DNA of 64,000 nt, taken from Lautropia sp. (GTDB lineage Bacteria > Pseudomonadota > Gammaproteobacteria > Burkholderiales > Burkholderiaceae_E). Where the stretch lies: NCBI GenBank assembly GCA_030527825.1, contig JAUNAC010000001.1:620001-684000 (forward strand). Reading direction: 5' to 3'. The notes under the pieces were generated by a model, which was given only the letters and a program-made list of their open reading frames with translations, was not told the origin of the DNA and made no database searches. This document shows, in pieces, positions 27,143 through 36,327 of the stretch. Position 1 is the first letter of the stretch, and each line of letters opens with the position of its first letter. The position numbers and the translations under genes are program-made.

Positions 27143-28270
27143 CTAACTCACGACCTGATGCGTTAGCGCGCCAAATAGCGACTGTCCGCGGGCGTCGGTC
27201 ATGTCGATATGAATACGGTCGCCGGGCAGCATGAATGCCGGACCCTCGGCGTGGTTGTGGCTGGGGCCCTCCAGCCGGCGTCGGGCCCGGGCTTCCACGA
27301 TGGAGTTCCAGCCGCTGTCCGGATTGGCATTGCTGATCGGGCCGGTGCTGATGACGCATCCCGCCCTGACGCGTACCTGTCGGGCAAGAGCCAGCATCAG
27401 CTGGCGAAAATCATGGTGCATATCGGTTGCAGCGTCCAGGCGGCCGGTGGATCGGCCGTTGACCCGGCAATGAAGGGGCCGATGGATACGCCCATCCCGA
27501 AACGCGTCGCCCAGTTCGTCCGGAGTCACCAGGACTGGCGCTGCAGCCAGCCCGTAATCCTGGCCCAGGTCTGTGGGCTGGCCGGCCTTGTGCACCCGCC
27601 AGCCGTTGGCCAGGCCCAACAGTAGCAGGTGGCGATCGGCGCTGGCTTCTGTCAGATCGGGCGGCAGATCATCGCAGACGGCGACCAGCTGTGCACTGAA
27701 ATCCAGGCCGCCCAGGGCTGTTTCGGCCGGGGCAACGGTCTGTTCGCCTGTTGAAGCCGTTGTTGCCGGGCGGGGAGAGCCTTGGGGGTGCGGTGCGTCC
27801 TCGCCCTCCGGAGCGTCGGCAGACACGGATGCCTGTCCACCGGCATGGCCGGCCATGCGGTCCGGATGGCGCAGGGAGACCGTGCCGACTGGCGGCAGCA
27901 GTCCTGACGAGGCGCTCGGGATCAGCGTAAGGTGTGCCGCTTCGGTGGCAGGCACGGCCATGCCAGTCATCAAACCGGCCTGTTGCAGACGCTGCCAATA
28001 GACAGGATAGGCCGAGGTGCTTACCTGCTGGAACGTCCGGGGCAAGGGCGCCAGATATTCGCTGGGGACAAAGGGAAAACTGTTGGGTATGCGGCCCTGA
28101 TTCAGCCGATCATACAGATCCTGCAACTGAGGCGCCATGAAGGCCCAGTCATCCAGCGCGCGCTGCAGCGTGCCGGTGACCTGTTCAGCAATCACGGCCA
28201 GTTTCAGGTCGCGGGACACAACAACCAGCTGTCCGTCACGGGAGTCATCTCTGCGGGTGGCAAGCTTCAT
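27143..28270 (-). CDS. Fumarylacetoacetate-hydrolase-fold protein, probably catalytically dead
   Basis: The 375-residue product aligns by eye along its length with betaproteobacterial FAH-family hydrolases. The N-terminus 'MKLATRRDDSRDGQLVVVSR', 'LDDWAFMAPQLQDLYDRLNQ', 'VTPDELGDAFRDGRIHRPL' and 'GALTHQVVS' are typical. The metal-binding pair Glu-x-Glu expected in 'FEAEVAV' reads FSAQLVAV (S192, Q194), the downstream Asp of 'VNDVS' reads ANGWR (222-223), and the region that normally carries 'GGSDDFLGPRD' is replaced by Pro/Ala-rich sequence with an insert at about 134-185. The frame is intact, so I read it as a pseudoenzyme, not a pseudogene. This rests on memory of the family. Confidence 0.8.
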   Translation of the reverse strand: MKLATRRDDSRDGQLVVVSRDLKLAVIAEQVTGTLQRALDDWAFMAPQLQDLYDRLNQGRIPNSFPFVPSEYLAPLPRTFQQVSTSAYPVYWQRLQQAGLMTGMAVPATEAAHLTLIPSASSGLLPPVGTVSLRHPDRMAGHAGGQASVSADAPEGEDAPHPQGSPRPATTASTGEQTVAPAETALGGLDFSAQLVAVCDDLPPDLTEASADRHLLLLGLANGWRVHKAGQPTDLGQDYGLAAAPVLVTPDELGDAFRDGRIHRPLHCRVNGRSTGRLDAATDMHHDFRQLMLALARQVRVRAGCVISTGPISNANPDSGWNSIVEARARRRLEGPSHNHAEGPAFMLPGDRIHIDMTDARGQSLFGALTHQVVS

Positions 28271-28538
28271 GTGAAAAGCGTATCAACGGGGACAAGACAC
28301 ATCAGGCAGCATCCATCACAATGGGTGTGATGGGCGCCGGCGGCTGATATCGTATCGTTACATTTTTTCGGTCTGAAAGGTGTATTTTGTTCTGGGTATC
28401 CGCCGCTGCTGCCGTCCTGGTCGGCTCCGGCGCGCCGTCATGCAGCGCATTGCTGACCGTTGCGCGTCACGTCGCGGCTGCAGCAGGTACCATTGCATCA
28501 CTCCGAATCAATCAAGGCGCCCTTGCGACCCGTTTGTC

Positions 28539-29675
28539 ATGGCATTTCCCAAAGGACCTCCCAAGCCCTCTTCCGGCCTTTTCTTCTGGCTGGTCATCGC
28601 ACTTGTTTCCGCGCTGCTGTTGCTGCTGTGGGGTTGGCAGGCCGGCATGCTGGGCCGGACAGGTGATTTTCTGTCCAGCCTGATTTCCCCTGCCCAGTAC
28701 CAGGGCTACAGCGATCCGGCTCATGCAGGTAGCGATACGGGCAAGCCGGCGCTGCCGGCCGCGGCGGATGCGCGACGCCAGGCACTGGAGCGCCAGACCG
28801 CCGAGGCCGAGGCCAGTGCCGAGCGCGCTGCTGCAGAAAAGGCCAGGGTTGATGCCGAACATCAGGCACAGGCTGAACGCCAAGCGGCAGAAAAGGCTGC
28901 AGAAAAGGCGCGGGCAGAGCAGGAAGCCGCCCGGCGTCAGGCCGATGAAGCGGCGGCGAAGGCAGCGGCAGACCGAAAGGCTGCGGATGACGCGGCGGTC
29001 CTGCAGGCGAAAAAGGACATGGCTGATGCCCTGCAAGCGGCACAGCATCCCGCCGTACAGCCTGCGCCGGCCAACGTAAGTGAGGCCGCTGTCACGAAGG
29101 GCATTGCCCGTTACTGGCCATTGGCTCAATTGCGGAAATATTTCAATCTCGACGAACAGGCCCGACGGCTGGTCATCACGGTGGATAATCTGCCACGTGA
29201 GCATGTGCCGTCGCAGATGCGTATCGCCCGGGGCGTGCCTGAGCTGTTGCGTGTCAAGAAGGACGGCGATGGCTTTGTGCTGGATCCGGCCAATGGTCAG
29301 CGCTACAGCCGGATCATCGGCTTTGTCGAGAAGCTGGATGCAAGGAAGATTGGCCGGCTGTATGCCCGTTTCTACCCTCTGTTGCAGCATACCTACGAAG
29401 AAACGGGGTTTCCCGACCAGCGTTTTCATGATCGGGTACTGGCGGCGCTGGATGACATGATCCAGGCGCCCCAGCCGACCGGGCCGATTCGCCTGGTACA
29501 GCCCAAGGTGCTGTATCGATACGCCGATGAAGATCTTGAAAGTCTCTCGGCGGGCCAGAAAATCATGATCCGCATAGGCGCGGAAAACGCCGCTCGCCTG
29601 CGTCAGGTGCTGGTTCGGGTACGGGCAGCCATTGCTGCCCATGATCCGGGAGAGGCAGAGCCGTCACAGCCCTGA
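28539..29675 (+). CDS. DUF3014 membrane protein with coiled-coil region
   Basis: The 378-residue product has a short cytoplasmic start, one transmembrane helix at about 14-35 ('GLFFWLVIALVSALLLLLWG'), a long Ala/Glu/Lys/Arg-rich region at about 80-170 that should form a coiled coil, and a C-terminal DUF3014 domain ('YWPLAQLRKYFNLDEQARRL ... YADEDLESLSAGQKIMIRIG'). The function of DUF3014 is unknown. The open frame begins at 28380, but ATG 28539 ('MAFPKGPPKPSSG') is the sensible start. The 268 bases upstream, between it and the divergent FAH-like gene, hold nothing I can name. Confidence 0.85.
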   Translation: MAFPKGPPKPSSGLFFWLVIALVSALLLLLWGWQAGMLGRTGDFLSSLISPAQYQGYSDPAHAGSDTGKPALPAAADARRQALERQTAEAEASAERAAAEKARVDAEHQAQAERQAAEKAAEKARAEQEAARRQADEAAAKAAADRKAADDAAVLQAKKDMADALQAAQHPAVQPAPANVSEAAVTKGIARYWPLAQLRKYFNLDEQARRLVITVDNLPREHVPSQMRIARGVPELLRVKKDGDGFVLDPANGQRYSRIIGFVEKLDARKIGRLYARFYPLLQHTYEETGFPDQRFHDRVLAALDDMIQAPQPTGPIRLVQPKVLYRYADEDLESLSAGQKIMIRIGAENAARLRQVLVRVRAAIAAHDPGEAEPSQP

Positions 29676-29682
29676 CCAGCCC

Positions 29683-29726
29683 GTCCGGCCGAGCTTGAGG
29701 AAAGCCCAGTGCTGACGAGGCCGGAC
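29683..29726. terminator. Inverted repeat between convergent DUF3014 and rhlE genes
   Basis: GTCCGGCC (29683-29690) and GGCCGGAC (29719-29726) pair perfectly around a 28-base loop, 8 bases after the DUF3014 stop and 16 before the rhlE stop. Position between two gene ends suggests a shared terminator, though no T-run follows. Confidence 0.4.
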
Positions 29727-29741
29727 AGCCGCCGCAGTCTT

Positions 29742-31184
29742 TCAGCCGTTGCCGCGCGGACTGCGCCCACCGGACGGGCGCCGGGGAGCGCCCACTGCCG
29801 GATCGACCCGGACGTGTTCACCATGGGTACCACCGCGGCCGCTGCCACGGCCGTTTCCGGTGCCCGAGCGGCGGCTGACAGCCCCTGGGCCCGCTGCGCT
29901 GCGGCTGCCGTTGGCGTGACCGAATGCCCCCTGACCTGCCCGACTGCTGGTCCGTCCCTGATTGCGGCGCTGGCCAGGCGGTAGTGGCGGGCGGTCATTG
30001 ATGTCGTCGGTACTGTCGCCGGGCAGCGCCTGCCAGCCCGTGAAGCCCTCGATCTCGATTCGGGGGATCTGGCGTTTGATGAGGCGTTCGATGCCGGTCA
30101 GCAGCTTCATTTCCTCGCGGTCGACCAGCGACACCGCCTGGCCTTCACGGCCGGCCCGGCCGGTTCGGCCGATGCGATGCACGTAGTCTTCGGGCACATT
30201 GGGCAGCTCGTAGTTCACCACGTGCGGCAGTTCATCAATATCCAGACCGCGGGCAGCGATGTCGGTTGCCACCAGGACGGGCAGGCTGCCGTCCTTGAAC
30301 CGGCTCAGCGCCCGGGTGCGCGCACCCTGACTTTTGTTGCCGTGGATGGCCATGGCCTCGATGCCATCCTTGCCCAGCTGCTCGGCCAGGCGGTTGGCAC
30401 CGTGCTTGGTTTTCGTAAAGACCAGCACCTGTGTCCAGCGGCGTGAACCGATCAGGTAGGACAGCAGGGCGCGTTTACGTGTCTTGGGCACCAGATGCGC
30501 GCTTTGTGCCACCAGCTCCGAAGCCGTATTGCGGGGGGCCACGTCCACTTCAGCCGGGTTGTCCAGCAGACCGTGGGCCAGTCGTCGGATATCAGGCGAA
30601 AATGTTGCAGAAAACAGCAGGTTCTGCCGCCGGGGGGGCAGCTTGGCAATCACACGGCGAATGTCATGGATGAACCCCATGTCCAGCATGCGGTCAGCCT
30701 CATCCAGGACAAAAATTTCAATGCCAGACAGGTCAATGGTGCCTTGCTGGACGTGATCAAGCAGGCGTCCAGGGGTGGCCACCAGAATATCTACAGGCGA
30801 ACGAAGCGCCTGGATCTGGGGATTGATGCTGACGCCTCCGAAGATCAGCAACGAGCGAAAGCGCGTGTATTTGGCATAGTCTCGAACAGACGCTTCCACC
30901 TGCGCGGTCAGTTCCCGGGTCGGTGTCAGGATCAGGCAGCGTGGCTGGCCGGCCTTTGGCTTTTGCGCCAGTGGATTTTCCAGCAGGCGCTGCAGGATGG
31001 GGAGAGTGAACCCGGCGGTCTTGCCTGTGCCGGTCTGGGCAGCAGCCAGCAGGTCACGACCGGTGAGCACCACGGGAATAGCCTTGGCCTGGATGGGTGT
31101 AGGCGTGGCATAGCCTGCGTCGTTGAGCGCCCGCAGCAGCGGATCGGCCAGACCCAGGCCGGAAAAGGATGTATCAGTGTTCAA
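29742..31184 (-). CDS. rhlE: DEAD-box ATP-dependent RNA helicase RhlE
   Basis: This RNA helicase is of the RhlE type. Motifs in order: Q motif '[13 protein letters not shown]', motif I 'AAQTGTGKT', Ia 'PTRELTAQV', 'GG', 'TPGRLLD', II DEAD ('[13 protein letters not shown]'), III SAT, then the second RecA domain with '[20 protein letters not shown]' and VI '[10 protein letters not shown]'. The last 90 residues are Arg/Gly-rich ('[10 protein letters not shown]'), typical of RNA-binding tails. I favour TTG 31184, which follows ggag by about 8 bases and gives the usual short N-terminus; a TTG at 31208 is also in frame. The gene has a long structured 5' region and probably its own promoter. Confidence 0.94.
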   Translation of the reverse strand: MNTDTSFSGLGLADPLLRALNDAGYATPTPIQAKAIPVVLTGRDLLAAAQTGTGKTAGFTLPILQRLLENPLAQKPKAGQPRCLILTPTRELTAQVEASVRDYAKYTRFRSLLIFGGVSINPQIQALRSPVDILVATPGRLLDHVQQGTIDLSGIEIFVLDEADRMLDMGFIHDIRRVIAKLPPRRQNLLFSATFSPDIRRLAHGLLDNPAEVDVAPRNTASELVAQSAHLVPKTRKRALLSYLIGSRRWTQVLVFTKTKHGANRLAEQLGKDGIEAMAIHGNKSQGARTRALSRFKDGSLPVLVATDIAARGLDIDELPHVVNYELPNVPEDYVHRIGRTGRAGREGQAVSLVDREEMKLLTGIERLIKRQIPRIEIEGFTGWQALPGDSTDDINDRPPLPPGQRRNQGRTSSRAGQGAFGHANGSRSAAGPGAVSRRSGTGNGRGSGRGGTHGEHVRVDPAVGAPRRPSGGRSPRGNG

Positions 31185-31549
31185 TGTCAGGCTCCAGCCC
31201 GGCAACAACCTATCCCGTGACCAGAAGGGCGGGCAGGCGATCGGCGCAGCCGAGTTGAGATAAAAGGGGGGAGGCAGTCAATGGTATTGGGTGCATATGG
31301 GCTGACGTTCCAAGGCTGGAAGCCTGGAACGTCAGGCGGCAAATGCCCCGTCTTTACAGACAGGGGTGACACTGACCAGGTTCGCCACGCCGATTGGCTG
31401 GCCTGGAATGGTGTCCAATCAGGGCTGTTGGTCGCACATTATACGACTTCATGGAATGAAAAACGTTTTTTTGCCCGATCACCGAGCAATCTGATGCTCT
31501 TTGGCAAGAAGTGCCATGGTTGTGTCCCTCGGAAAAGGATGGGAGAGGT
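31185..31549 (-). other. Non-coding region upstream of rhlE with two hairpins
   Basis: This 365-base gap lies between the end of the giant membrane-protein gene and rhlE, both on the minus strand. A perfect TATAAT (31443-31438) on the minus strand would give a leader of about 250 bases. Hairpin one spans 31302-31335: a 10-bp stem CTGACGTTCC/GGAACGTCAG capped by AGGCT-GGA-AGCCT. Hairpin two spans 31346-31366: CCCC-GTCT/AGAC-GGGG with one bulge. Plus-strand open frames here are not convincing. I read it as a structured 5' leader of rhlE; a small RNA is another possibility. Confidence 0.5.
31438..31443 (-). promoter_or_regulatory. Candidate -10 element for rhlE
   Basis: On the minus strand the sequence reads GTCGTATAATG, a perfect -10. 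The -35 zone 17 bases upstream reads ACGTTT, a weak match. If used, transcription would begin near 31431, about 250 bases before rhlE. Confidence 0.4.
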
Positions 31550-34500
31550 TCAGAGGATGTGCCTCCACAGATTGCTACTCATGATCAAGCAGGAGATGAT
31601 GAAGATCAGTATGCACAGAATCATCATTCCCATCCCGGAGGAGCGTTTCGGCTGCTGGGGAGGTGGTGTTGTTTCGGCAGCGGTGTCAGGTTGTGCTGCC
31701 GGTGTGACGGTCGGGACAGCCGGCGTGGCCTGGACGTGGCGGCCCTGTCCGTCGGCTATAGGATGATCAGCATCTTCGCCTCCGCCAGATTTTTCGGGCC
31801 CTGATCCAGGTGGGCGACGCTTCGGCAGGGGCAGTAGATCCGAAGCGAGCAGGCGCCGCCAGCCCCAGCGGATCCAGCCGAGCAACGAAAATGCCAGCCA
31901 TAACGACCACCCAAGCATCATAATACGGTAAGCTCCCAGCGACATGGTGATGACCCAGACGCCGGACGGGTTATGCAGGAAATGATCCTGATACCAGTTC
32001 AGCGTATCGGCGCTGGACTGATTGCCGCCCACCAGCAGATCAGGATAGCCCAGCAGGGAATGCTGCACGGTGTAGTACAGGCTGAAGGCTGCGAGCACTG
32101 ACCAGATCACCAGGATGATTTGCAGGGTTTGGTAAACGGCCGATCGTCGCCAGATGCTGTCTGGCGCATGCGGGCTGTCTGGCAGGCTGGCCAGGGCGAA
32201 GAACCACCCGGTGACGAGCAGTGCCAGACTCAGGGATACGGGCGCCACGCCCAGCAGCAGCAGTAGCCAGCTCATGCCGCCGAGCGGCATGCGGTGTATC
32301 CGGCGCAGGCAGAGCGCCAGTCCCACCAGCAGGATGAATAGTCCCCAGAAGCGTACAGCCGGGCCGATGCCGGAGCCGCCGACCAGCAGCACAACCCGGC
32401 TTTCGGGCAGCAGTATTTGTGTCGTGTCATTGACGCCGGGCAGGTTGACCGACAGGCGCGCGGCTTCATAGCGGTCGATCGGACCGTCGGTGCCAACGGG
32501 CATGCGCCAGCGGACCGTCAGCGTGTGTTCGCCAGGAATGACGGGCAGCTCCAGCTGTCCGTGCTGGACACGGGCCGGGATGCTGTTGTTATCCAGGTGA
32601 AGGTCGAGGAGCGTGGCTCCGTCAGGCAATGTGGCGGTTTGCTGGCCTGCCACACTGGCCCGCAGCATCAGCCGGGTATCAATCTCGGTGCTGTGCGCAC
32701 CTGGGCGAAGGACGTTTTGCTCTCCTTCCAGGGTCAGGGTCGGGCCTGCCACCGTCACCGGCTGTTCCGCCACGACGCTCAGATGCTCACCGGGCCAGGG
32801 TTGCCACCGGGGAGCCAGTTGACCATGGTCTAAATAGCTGACAGGTGACAGACCTGACCATTTCAGGTGCCAGGTGCTGTCATGACGGATCGCCCAGGTC
32901 TCCATCTGGTTTGGCATGGCCAGGGCGGTCCAGGTCAGCTGCGCACTGGCCGGCATCGTGCTCGATAGCGTCACCGAATGGGCCTGTCCCAGATCCATTT
33001 CCGCGAATCCATCGTGCTGGGTCACGCGGGCATCATTGACCGACTCACCGGGCAGTAGCGCAAAGCGTACCCGTAGTGGCGCCTGACTGGCAGACAGACG
33101 GGTGATCTGGGTGTTGACCTGCCAGTGCTCATGCATCAGCAGTGTGCGGCTGACCTGTGCGAATCCGGGCAGCGCGTCGGGAACATGCGTCAACTGCTGG
33201 GAATCGCCGCCTTGATGAGTCTTTTCACGACTCAGGTGCAGCACGCCATCTTCGGGCAGCCCCTGCGCGGTCAGGCCCGTCATGTTCCAGACCGTGCTTT
33301 CTTTCTCCAGCATGCGGGGCGTCATCGGCAAAGACAGCTGGACATGGTCGCCCTGACCCGGATCGCCCTGAAGCTGGAGGTGATGGACGCCGGCCGGGAC
33401 CAGGGCCCAGAGTGTGTGCTGCCCCTGCTGGCTGACGTTCGGATCCCGCCGGGTGATAGCGGGGGATCCATCCAGAAGTACCTGTGCGGGATACCAGTTA
33501 TTGCCACTGTCCACAGCAGGCAGCGGAATCTGCACCGTCGCCTGGGTGTTGACCAGCAGATCAAGGGTCAGGTGGTGCCTGTCGCCCTGCACGCGCATCC
33601 GGGCGAGGGTGGCGCAGTCTGGCATGCAGGGGGGCGGTGGATAGAGGTGATCGCGGATGTTCTGAAGCTTATCAGTCTGATCGGTTGGCGCTGATTCGGC
33701 CGCCTGGACGGGCAGCGAGGAAGAACAGAGGGCGGCTACCAGCGCGGCGCCCACAAGCCAGGTCGTGACGGTGGCGGTGTTCTGGGCAGGTTGAGGTTCG
33801 GGAGATGGCGGCCGGGTGCCCCGGGGCAGGGCGCGATACATCACCCAAAGGCTGCCGAACAGTACCAGTAACCGGAGGACCCGCAACAGTTGCGTAGCCC
33901 AGGGAGGCAGGATGTGCAGTTGCAGGGTCTGATCCGGTTCGATATCGCCATTCACAATCATGGTGTAGTGATTCCACGCCCACACCGGCTCGCCAGGGCC
34001 AGTTTGTACAGTCACGGGCCGACGTGAGGCCGCCTGTCCTTCAGGCTGAGAGTCGCTGGCCTGCGTTAGCGATGGGGCGATGGCATCGATGCTGTTCAGC
34101 GAGGTGGATAAAGCGGCATTGCGGGGGCCTGTGGCGGATTGTTTGGGCTTGTCGCTGGTGGTTTGACCAAACAAACTGGACATATCAACCTGGACGGCCT
34201 GCTCATGCTCCAGGGATGGATAGGTCAGCAGCCGTGCCTCATACACCCCGAACGGCAGCAGGATAATGAGCAGAACCAGGCAGAGTATGCGGTTGCCTGT
34301 GTGACACCATCTGCGGGGGGCGGATGTCGGCGGCGCCGCCTGCCAGCCAGCCAGCAGCACCAGCAGGGCGATCAGTGTCAGGCCGGCCGGTTCCAGGTCA
34401 TACCAGCTGAGCAGCGACGCCAGCGCGACGATCAGGGCAGGCAGTGGCCGGAGCAGCCGAAAGGCGGCCAGGCTGATGAGCAGCATGAAGAAGAAATCAT

Positions 34501-36052
34501 AAAGCCGCCAGCGCGATGTCCAGCTGGGGGGAAAGATGCTGTCAATGCCGCTGGCGGACAGCAGGGTCCAGCCGGGTGGCAACTGCAGGGTGATGGCGGC
34601 TTCGTTCAGGATCGTGTTCCAGCCATTGGCTGGCATGGTCGTTGCGATGTTGTCCAGGCGAGACAGTGTGGTCAAACTGAGCGCCTGGTCGCGCAGCTCC
34701 ACGCCCGGGCTGGGCCCGGGGGCGGCGTCCTGGCCATGGGGCCTGAGGGGTTCCTCCGTCTCGAGGACGCTGATGGGCAGCGTTTCTTTTTCCGCGCGCG
34801 CGTATCCCAGGTGTGCCGGGCCCTGCAGCTGCAGGCGCGAAGGTACGGACAGCGTACCCCGTAAAACATCTTTCTGGGTCACGCCGTGCCCATCAAAATC
34901 CAGCCACCATTGGCGCTCCAATTGCAGGCGGTTGGCGGCCGGGTGGGCGTTGCCCTGGGTGGTGTAGGTGATCTTCAGTGTTCCGCCGGGTTCCACAAGA
35001 TACGCGGGCAGGTGCTTCCAGGCGTCCGGAACGAGGGCTTGCTGGGCATCCACGGCACTGGCGCCATCCAGCTGGGCAACATGCAGATCATGGTGTCCGA
35101 TATAGGACCAGACCTCCGCACCCGGTACCTGTTTCGGAAGCGTCAGCGCAGCAACAGGTTGCATCTGGCGGGCTTCCACATCCAGGGTCCAGTGCCCTGG
35201 GCGCAGCAGCACCTGCAGCCGGCCATCGGGATGGAGACGGGCGGGCAGATCGCTGCGAAGCGCCAGCGCCACCGTATCGGCCAGCAGGGCGGCCGGTAGC
35301 TCGGTCTGCCGGGGCTGGCCAGCCACATCGAGTGTGTAGTGCGTCGTCAGATGGCGCGGAATGGCATCGTCAATCAGGCGCCGGATCGTCAGGGTCAGTC
35401 TGTTGCCGTTGTCGGGCGTTGCCTGAGATGCATGGTGTCCCTGCAGCCAGAGGTGCTCGTCGGCATCCACCACGGGGCTGATCGGCTGGCCATTCGCCAC
35501 GACCGACAGGATACCGACCTGTGCCGGTATCCGCACCTGCTCTGGTGGATGGGACCAGCGCAGGGTGCCCTTGAGGACATGCGGGCCGGGCGACAGCCAT
35601 GTTTGGGGATGGTGCTGATCGCCCGTGACGGCCATGGCCCGTCCCTGCTGATCGTGGACATCCAGCGGCCAGCTGCCCGCTTCCCCGGGAAGGGGCACGG
35701 CGGCGGCTGCCCCATAGACGGTGACGACCTGCTCGAAATGTGCCTGCTGGCCATCCAGAACCAGGCTGAGCCGTTCCGGCCAGACGCAGCTGCGCTGGTC
35801 GGCCTGATCGTGCTGGCTGGGACAGGCAAGCATCTCGTGGCCCTGCATGGCCCAGGGGATCCAGTCCTGCAGTGAATGAGGGACGGCATCAGTCCGTGAG
35901 CGGATTTCCTGTGCTGGCACCACGGCAGGATGGGTGGGGGCATGAACCTGTTCCTGGGCGCGGGCCAGTGCGACAGACTGTCCCAGCAGCATCCCACTCA
36001 GGAGCAGTGCATGCAGGCGTGGGCATCGCCTGTTTCGCGGTCGTTGCAACAT
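31550..36052 (-). CDS. Giant multi-pass membrane protein with two similar halves, function unknown
   Basis: The 1500-residue protein is of no family I can name. From ATG 36052 it has a signal peptide ('LHALLLSGMLLGQSVALARA'), a beta-rich periplasmic region to about 515, about four transmembrane helices at 520-610, a polar loop, a helix near 725, a signal-like hydrophobic segment at 765-785 ending 'LPVQAAES', a second periplasmic region of about 440 residues, about five helices at 1230-1395, a Pro-rich linker and a final C-terminal helix (1475-1493). The periplasmic regions share a pattern: a Cys pair, 'VPLP'/'IPLP', then 'PG-x-H-x-L'. ATG 36130 has a better ribosome binding site (gggag) but a less natural signal. 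An esterase gene precedes it on the same strand. Confidence 0.85.
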   Translation of the reverse strand: MLQRPRNRRCPRLHALLLSGMLLGQSVALARAQEQVHAPTHPAVVPAQEIRSRTDAVPHSLQDWIPWAMQGHEMLACPSQHDQADQRSCVWPERLSLVLDGQQAHFEQVVTVYGAAAAVPLPGEAGSWPLDVHDQQGRAMAVTGDQHHPQTWLSPGPHVLKGTLRWSHPPEQVRIPAQVGILSVVANGQPISPVVDADEHLWLQGHHASQATPDNGNRLTLTIRRLIDDAIPRHLTTHYTLDVAGQPRQTELPAALLADTVALALRSDLPARLHPDGRLQVLLRPGHWTLDVEARQMQPVAALTLPKQVPGAEVWSYIGHHDLHVAQLDGASAVDAQQALVPDAWKHLPAYLVEPGGTLKITYTTQGNAHPAANRLQLERQWWLDFDGHGVTQKDVLRGTLSVPSRLQLQGPAHLGYARAEKETLPISVLETEEPLRPHGQDAAPGPSPGVELRDQALSLTTLSRLDNIATTMPANGWNTILNEAAITLQLPPGWTLLSASGIDSIFPPSWTSRWRLYDFFFMLLISLAAFRLLRPLPALIVALASLLSWYDLEPAGLTLIALLVLLAGWQAAPPTSAPRRWCHTGNRILCLVLLIILLPFGVYEARLLTYPSLEHEQAVQVDMSSLFGQTTSDKPKQSATGPRNAALSTSLNSIDAIAPSLTQASDSQPEGQAASRRPVTVQTGPGEPVWAWNHYTMIVNGDIEPDQTLQLHILPPWATQLLRVLRLLVLFGSLWVMYRALPRGTRPPSPEPQPAQNTATVTTWLVGAALVAALCSSSLPVQAAESAPTDQTDKLQNIRDHLYPPPPCMPDCATLARMRVQGDRHHLTLDLLVNTQATVQIPLPAVDSGNNWYPAQVLLDGSPAITRRDPNVSQQGQHTLWALVPAGVHHLQLQGDPGQGDHVQLSLPMTPRMLEKESTVWNMTGLTAQGLPEDGVLHLSREKTHQGGDSQQLTHVPDALPGFAQVSRTLLMHEHWQVNTQITRLSASQAPLRVRFALLPGESVNDARVTQHDGFAEMDLGQAHSVTLSSTMPASAQLTWTALAMPNQMETWAIRHDSTWHLKWSGLSPVSYLDHGQLAPRWQPWPGEHLSVVAEQPVTVAGPTLTLEGEQNVLRPGAHSTEIDTRLMLRASVAGQQTATLPDGATLLDLHLDNNSIPARVQHGQLELPVIPGEHTLTVRWRMPVGTDGPIDRYEAARLSVNLPGVNDTTQILLPESRVVLLVGGSGIGPAVRFWGLFILLVGLALCLRRIHRMPLGGMSWLLLLLGVAPVSLSLALLVTGWFFALASLPDSPHAPDSIWRRSAVYQTLQIILVIWSVLAAFSLYYTVQHSLLGYPDLLVGGNQSSADTLNWYQDHFLHNPSGVWVITMSLGAYRIMMLGWSLWLAFSLLGWIRWGWRRLLASDLLPLPKRRPPGSGPEKSGGGEDADHPIADGQGRHVQATPAVPTVTPAAQPDTAAETTPPPQQPKRSSGMGMMILCILIFIISCLIMSSNLWRHIL

Positions 36053-36327
36053 GGTTCCGCCAGTCCGCCTATGGCGCACAATGCCACGCACAGCGGACAA
36101 CCAGGGGATAAGGAGAAAGTCTGCCGGCATGAACGTGGTCTCCCGATAGGTAGGGGCTTGTGGTGGCGCACAGCCCGGTTAGATAGATGGGTATCGTCGT
36201 ATGGACGGAGCATCATGCGCCGGGTCCGGGAGGCAGGAAAACCACGTGGCCATGAACGGCTGGCGCCAGTTGCCCAAAGGCAGCGATATTCAGGTATTTC
36301 TGAGGCTGCTGTTGTATGGGTGTCGAA

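Noticed and set aside
27143-28270. Calling the FAH-like gene a pseudogene
   Set aside because: The frame is complete from a normal start to a normal stop with conserved ends; loss of active-site residues alone indicates a pseudoenzyme.
31302-31366. Possible SRP 4.5S RNA, because of hairpins and a GGTCAG-like stretch on the minus strand
   Set aside because: The universal core GGTCAGG-CCGGAAGGAAGCAGCC is absent, so a leader structure is the better reading.
34139-34864. Plus-strand open frames within the giant membrane-protein gene
   Set aside because: They are antisense to a 1500-codon frame with signal peptide and helices, and show no recognisable motifs.
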